DNA of 64,000 nucleotides from Polytrichum commune (lineage: Eukaryota > Streptophyta > Polytrichopsida > Polytrichales > Polytrichaceae), in the NCBI GenBank assembly GCA_950295325.1, contig OX485803.1:52159554-52223553 (forward strand). The letters are read 5' to 3'. The notes below the pieces were generated by a model. The model was not told where the DNA came from. It saw only the letters and a program-made list of their open reading frames with translations, and made no database searches. The translations under genes were made by a program, and so were the position numbers. Each line of letters starts with the position of its first letter. Position 1 is the stretch's first letter. Positions 59,421-64,000 of the stretch are shown here, piece after piece.

Positions 59421-60095
59421 GGTTAGCGCCATAAAAGGAGCTTGCGCACCGCATCTCCTCGTGTCGAGGGTGGGATTGCTAACTTACGTGGAGAGGGGAA
59501 AAGGTGAGGAGCGGTGGACATGCCAAGTGGATGCAAAAAATCCCTCCTTGCAAAGGGAAGGTGGCAGCATAGGAGGGCGTATACGGGGGGTTTTGCCACT
59601 CACGTTTTCACGGCAAGGTGATGCACCGACCGGGTATGATACCGTATGCGCTCAATTTCGTCTTTATTACATTCAGGATGGAGTTTCCACATGCGATTTG
59701 GAAGGTCTCAAGCAATGTTGGAGTAACACGTGGTAGAACCTGAGGGAAAAGTATGATGGGTTAGTCGGAATCGGTAGTGGAGAGCCCGAGTCTACGGCGG
59801 AATGTGTTGTAATAAGGAGTAAGCTACATTCTAGTAATTTTGCAATAAGTTGACGCTGGCCGCACCGGCACGTACCGATTGCAGAGGAATCCTGTTGGTG
59901 TTTAAGTAGCTGCAGGGTTAGACATTCTCATGCAATTCACAGTTGCTTCAATCAGTCACCGCAGCTCACTTTACGGAGGATCTAGTGTTGACCCGTGAAT
60001 CGGACGTGTTTCAGTTTGGAGTTTTGGTATTGACATCAGTTTTGCTGCGCGAGTGTCGGTGAGGTGAGGAGAGGTGCAGGGTTACAGTGCATCTG
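59421..60095 (+). promoter_or_regulatory. Promoter and probable 5' UTR exon of the ERD7-like gene
   Basis: CCATAAAAGGAGC at 59429-59441 is a TATA-like element. A consensus donor (CTG|GTGAGT) at 60095/60096 and the acceptor TGTTGCAG at 60719-60726 suggest a leader intron, with the ATG in the next exon. The transcription start is not determined. Confidence 0.4.
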
Positions 60096-60127
60096 GTGAG
60101 TATTTATTCTTCGTCGTGAAATGCAGT

Positions 60128-60710
60128 TTTGGTTGATAATTTCTGCACGGTTGGGCATGTAGTGGGATATTAGCATTTTCCGTTTCAATCGTGGACCGCA
60201 AATTTTGCAGGGTTGTGCAGTTGGTGAATTAGTATTCATTGGATTGTTTGTGGTCGATTTCTGCACGGGTTGGGTTTTGGTGGGTTAGCACTCTGCGGTT
60301 CAAATTGTGGATGGTAAATTCTGTCGAGGTTGGGCTTCGGTGGGTGAGCATTCTGCAGAGGTTGAGTTTTGCTCGATAAAGTCTTCAGGGTTGGGCTACA
60401 TTTGGTCGGTTAGCATTCTTCGATTCAGTTTTGGTCGATTTCTGGAGGGTTGGGATTCGATGGGTTAGCATTCTTCACTTCAGTTTCGGTCGATAAATTT
60501 TGCAAAGTTGGGCGTCTGATGGGTTAGCATTTTTCGGTTAAGTTTTGGTCGATAAATTCTGTCAGGGTTGGGCTTATGGTCGGTGAGCATTCCGCGTGGG
60601 TCAAGATATGGTCGATAAATTTTGCAGGTTTGGGCTAAATCTGGTGGGTTAGCATTCTTCGGTTTAGTTTTGGCCAACAAAACTCTGCGGGGTTGGACCA
60701 CTTCGGACAC
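60128..60710 (+). repeat. Tandem repeat, about 59 bp x 9-10, in the leader intron of the ERD7-like gene
   Basis: Units of 55-63 bp contain TCGATAAATT(T/C)TGCAGG, GTTGGGCTTCGGTGGGTTAG and CATTCTTCGGTTCAGTTTTG variants, for example from about 60248, 60308, 60373, 60431, 60489, 60550 and 60612. Each unit carries an acceptor-like TTYTGCAGG. Sense strand G/T-rich. Confidence 0.8.
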
Positions 60711-60762
60711 AAACTAAGTGTTGCAGATTCAGTTTGAAACAGAATTCGGATCCGGTAACAAG

Positions 60763-63700
60763 ATGAACTGGTTGCGGAAGAACAACCCGTTCGATAGCGG
60801 CTCGGATGATCATTATCATCAACAGCAACAGCAACAGACAAGCCAATTCTACCCGAGCCAGTACGAGTACCAACCTCCGCAGTACGTGCCTAGCCGATCG
60901 ACATCCATGGCACCGCCCGCGAGATCCACGAGCTCCTCCGCCTTCGAGGCTCCACAGATCTTCCGCACATACTCGCAAAACTCCCGTCGGATGGAGGCAG
61001 CTCCACCCGCGTACGAGGGTGCGTACAGCTATCGATCCCCGAGCTCCTCACCCGAGGACTACCGTCAGCAGCAGCACCCGGACCACATGTTCCGCACCAC
61101 GTCCAACACCTACGACTTCAACCAGGTGACGTCCACGCACTTCGTGGAGCCGAGTGCGGGTGCCAACCAAGAGGTGGAGGCGTCGGAGGAGGTGTTGGTG
61201 AGGATCCCCGAGGCTATGGTGCACTTGATTGGCGACCAGGAGAGTCCGTTGCTGGCCAAGGGGGATTTCTCCGTGGTCAGGGTTGATCAGCAGGGGAATG
61301 GGATCGTGGTGTTTGTGCGAGTGGGTGAGCAGCTCCGTTGGCCCTTGACGAAGGATGAGCCGGCTGTGAAGTTGGATCGTACTCACTACTTCTTCACCAT
61401 CCGTGTACCGCGCCCGGTCGATGAGATGGACAGCGAGACGGCCAGACAGGTCAGTTTAGACAACATTCTCTACGTTATGAGTGTGTGGGTCTTTGTTTCG
61501 CCATAGGCCGTCTGATTATGAGATGAAAATCTCCTATGGTTTGTCAGGGCATTTGTTTCACATGAATTCAAGCGAAGCGCCACTTGGAGGTGAGCCCGTG
61601 CCCGCATGTGAGGTTGTGTGTTCAGCGAGCAGGAAAAATAACTCCCAAGTAGACTAGCCACCGCAGCATTTTAGATGCTTAAAATTGAACGCATCCGCCA
61701 AGTGGGTTAGTCGTCCCGACGCTTTTGAAAGGTGGTCCCAATGTGAGATGGATTTTTATATTTATTTGATTTAGTGGGGTTACTTGTAGCAGCGGAGGAA
61801 ATTGCTTCCTTAAGGTTGTGGAGCATGGGAGAATCAAGCCGGGCGAATCCGAAGTTATATGTTGGTAGTTGCATGTACACTGGGAATGAAAAATGTGTTC
61901 CAAGTAGATGTTGTCGCAACACTTATTTCTAAGATACTTGGGAATGGAGGGCACCAAGTACGCGAGGCATGACAGCATCTAGATGCTTCAGAAATAGAAG
62001 GTGGTCGTATGCACATGAATACGAAGGAGGATTTCTTTATGGAGGACTTCTCATTTGCGCTAGAGTGAAATCACGAGTTTGCGCTTGAGCCATGTGGCCG
62101 GGGAATACTTCACTTAAATTGCTTCTGTTCATCATATGGATCCCAAACGTCCTTTTCTCCATGTGCTAATTCTTTTTGGCATGGGAGAGGAGTGTTAGCG
62201 CTAATGGATCAATTGATGAATGGACCTCATTGATAATGCGGTGGGATGAAATTGGGAAGATTACTACTGACATGTTACGATTTTCGCGCATTGGTGTCAT
62301 GTACAGCCTGGTGGAGAGACAATGAGCTATGGAGTCACATTTCAAGTGTATGGGCACGAGAGGGAGCTGCAGGAGCTGGACAGAACGTTGGACACGTACG
62401 GGAATTTCTCGACGCCGACGGTGGTCCATGGCGACAGACAGAAAGATCAGCAATACAACGGCATGGGAGGTGGTCGCTCCGGCAAGATGGGTGGCATGAT
62501 TGTGCCTCAGGACGTGCTCTCCAGCGATGGGAAGCAGGTACCTCTCATAGCACCTACTTATAAATCTATTGACTAGCAGAGGGTTAGTTAGCCGATGGCT
62601 TTGGTCGTGGGATGTCTTAACATTGATTTTACTCAATCAAGCAATTAGGGATGACAAGATTTGGGCACTGACGCTATGGGCCTAATATTGTTTCTTGCAG
62701 GTGACGGAGGGAAATCAATCGGAGTTTTGGATGACAATGGCGCCGAATGTTGAAGACTACAACAGCTCCATAGCGAAGAGCATGGCAAAGGGCACTGGTC
62801 ACATCATCCGGGGAATATTCTGGGTGCGAGATTCAACCGTAGCTCGCCTTGAGAATGGCAGTCTGTACATGAAGGGCCGAATTAAGTCCAACTCTAAGCC
62901 CAGCCAGATCAGCCCAAGAACACTGCGCAATTTGAAGAGGTGAGTCCGGATGATCACGTTCATAGTGAACGGTATAATTGCATCATGTGACAGCAACCAA
63001 GAATGCGGGTAGATTAAGGGCACTATATGCGGGGATTGTGAATTTTGTGGTAGTTTTGGAATTTTTGAGAAAATTCAAATTATCTAATCAGTTGTTGGCT
63101 TTGCAGAGTGAGGAACATGTCTGTGGCGACAGAGAGTGTGGCGAAGAGTGTGCTTGAGGGTGTCGTGAAAACTGCAGGATTCTTCTCGGGCGCCATGATA
63201 AGATCGAAACCAGGGAAGAAGTTCTTCAAGCTCCTTCCTGGAGAAGTGGCTCTCGTCTCCCTCGATGCTTTTGGTATGTGCAATCCCAACACATTCTAGC
63301 AAACATCAATATAGGATGAAAATGCTGTAACAATGACAAGGATTGATATTCAGTAGTCGTTTGTTTAGCCTTCGGTGTTCATCACGATGTGGAATTTAAT
63401 TCTAGAGTTCTGCAAGAAACAAAGTGTAATGTTCCGACTGATCTTAAGCTTGAAATGCTAACATTGCAATTAATTTTTGCGAATTATTTGACAGCCAAGA
63501 TATTCGATGCGGTGGAGAAAGCGGGAACAGACATTATGCAGTCCACATCCATGTACACACAAGATGTTGTAACTCACAGGTGAAATTTTCTATTCATGTA
63601 ACAATTTGCTCTCTGTTCTATGTATGCTACCCCACAAAAATATTGATTTTTCTGGTCGACCGTACAAATTCGGTTGAATTTTCTCGTCAATTTCCTTGCT

Positions 63701-63988
63701 ATACCTAGCTGGAGTTGTCAAAATCTTGCAATTAGGTTGTATATTCTTTTTTACTATTGTGTCGTGGAATGCTTCACTGTGAGGTTATTTTGACAGTGAC
63801 AATTGTGATTAAATTAACAGCTATCTGAACTTGAAGCTTGCTCTTGGAATTTTGCAGATATGGGCAAGGAGCAGGTCAAGTAACAGAGGAGACGATGTCA
63901 ACTGCTGGCCATGTGTTTGCAACAGCGTGGACAGTGTCCAAGGTTCGTCGAGCTTTGAATCCGAGTAAGTTTAGAGTATCAAAAACAG
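60763..63988 (+). CDS. ERD7/senescence-domain protein, 3' end beyond window
   Basis: Exons 60763-61449, 62307-62537, 62701-62939, 63107-63273, 63495-63579 and 63858-63988 (last end provisional; the window closes here). Introns are GT..AG with phases 0, 0, 2, 1, 2 that join one frame, about 513 residues so far. The N-terminal 140 residues are low-complexity with a poly-Gln stretch (residues 20-25). Residues 142-216 match the ERD7 N-terminal region: EEVLVRIPEAMVHLIGDQES, VVRVDQQGNGIVVFVRVGEQ, WPLTKDEPAVKLD. Exons 2-6 form the senescence domain (Pfam PF06911): SYGVTFQVYGHERELQELDR, SIAKSMAKGTGHIIRGIFWV, SVLEGVVKTAGFFSGAMIRS, SKPGKKFFKLLPGEVAL, VEKAGTDIMQSTSMYTQDVV, HVFATAWTVSKVRRALNP. Such proteins are induced by drought, cold and senescence and associate with lipids or membranes. 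The ATG at 60763 is chosen because the in-frame ATG at 60718 precedes the acceptor at 60726. Confidence 0.9.
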
Positions 63989-64000
63989 GTATGCTGAAAG

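Noticed and set aside
59019-59426. 135-codon plus-strand frame upstream of the ERD7-like gene
   Set aside because: It starts in a C13 run, shows no domain and no coding-like pattern that I could support.
60718-60762. Upstream in-frame ATG of the ERD7-like gene
   Set aside because: It overlaps the acceptor TGTTGCAG at 60726, and the ATG at 60763 gives a natural start (MNWLRKNNPF).
1-64000. tRNA or rRNA genes
   Set aside because: I saw no convincing tRNA B-box/cloverleaf or rRNA core sequence while reading. A covariance-model scan would settle it.

Overview
The window is nuclear DNA of a land plant, most likely a non-seed plant (bryophyte, lycophyte or fern). It has GT..AG introns, GC-rich exons set in AT-rich intergenic DNA, low gene density and many plant-type MITEs (CACTA, PIF/Harbinger, Mutator and Stowaway types). 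The non-seed placement is an inference. It rests on a decayed beta-class (N4/N6) DNA methyltransferase gene and on the unusual N-terminal extension of an ERD7-like gene. Species was not determined.

Layout. 1-1905: 3' part of a multi-exon beta-class DNA methyltransferase-like gene, apparently decayed, with a CACTA MITE in one intron. 2.5-7.4 kb: degenerate LINE (non-LTR) pieces in both orientations, with ORF1 on the minus strand and the RNase H 3' domain on the plus strand. 7.4-11.3 kb: no gene; a dispersed 200-bp repeat, a 39-bp direct duplication, an MITE and microsatellites. 11.3-13.45 kb: a second LINE remnant with a recognisable RNase H. 13.9-29 kb: MITEs of several superfamilies and decayed dispersed repeats, no gene. 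29.7-32.7 kb: an intact two-exon gene for a 335-residue HMA (heavy-metal-associated) domain protein. 32.7-38.8 kb: tandem and dispersed repeats and MITEs. 38.87-43.98 kb: a 5.1-kb PIF/Harbinger element with TAA target duplication, a transposase pseudogene on the plus strand and a Myb/SANT-like ORF1 pseudogene on the minus strand. 44-59.4 kb: no convincing gene; a degenerate segmental duplication, a 1.9-kb foldback element with nested MITEs, and a tandemly duplicated MITE. 59.4-64 kb: a multi-exon ERD7/senescence-domain gene running off the right edge.

Only two genes look functional: the HMA protein and the ERD7-like protein. Both have a large first intron made largely of G/T-rich degenerate tandem repeats. 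The methyltransferase copy is the most unusual coding content. The rest is best read as a transposon graveyard. Many of its MITE boundaries can be fixed from terminal inverted repeats and target-site duplications visible in the sequence.

All family assignments are from reading the sequence; no search was run. Coordinates of degenerate repeats are approximate. Coordinates of elements with stated target duplications and of the splice junctions are exact to the base as far as I can read them.
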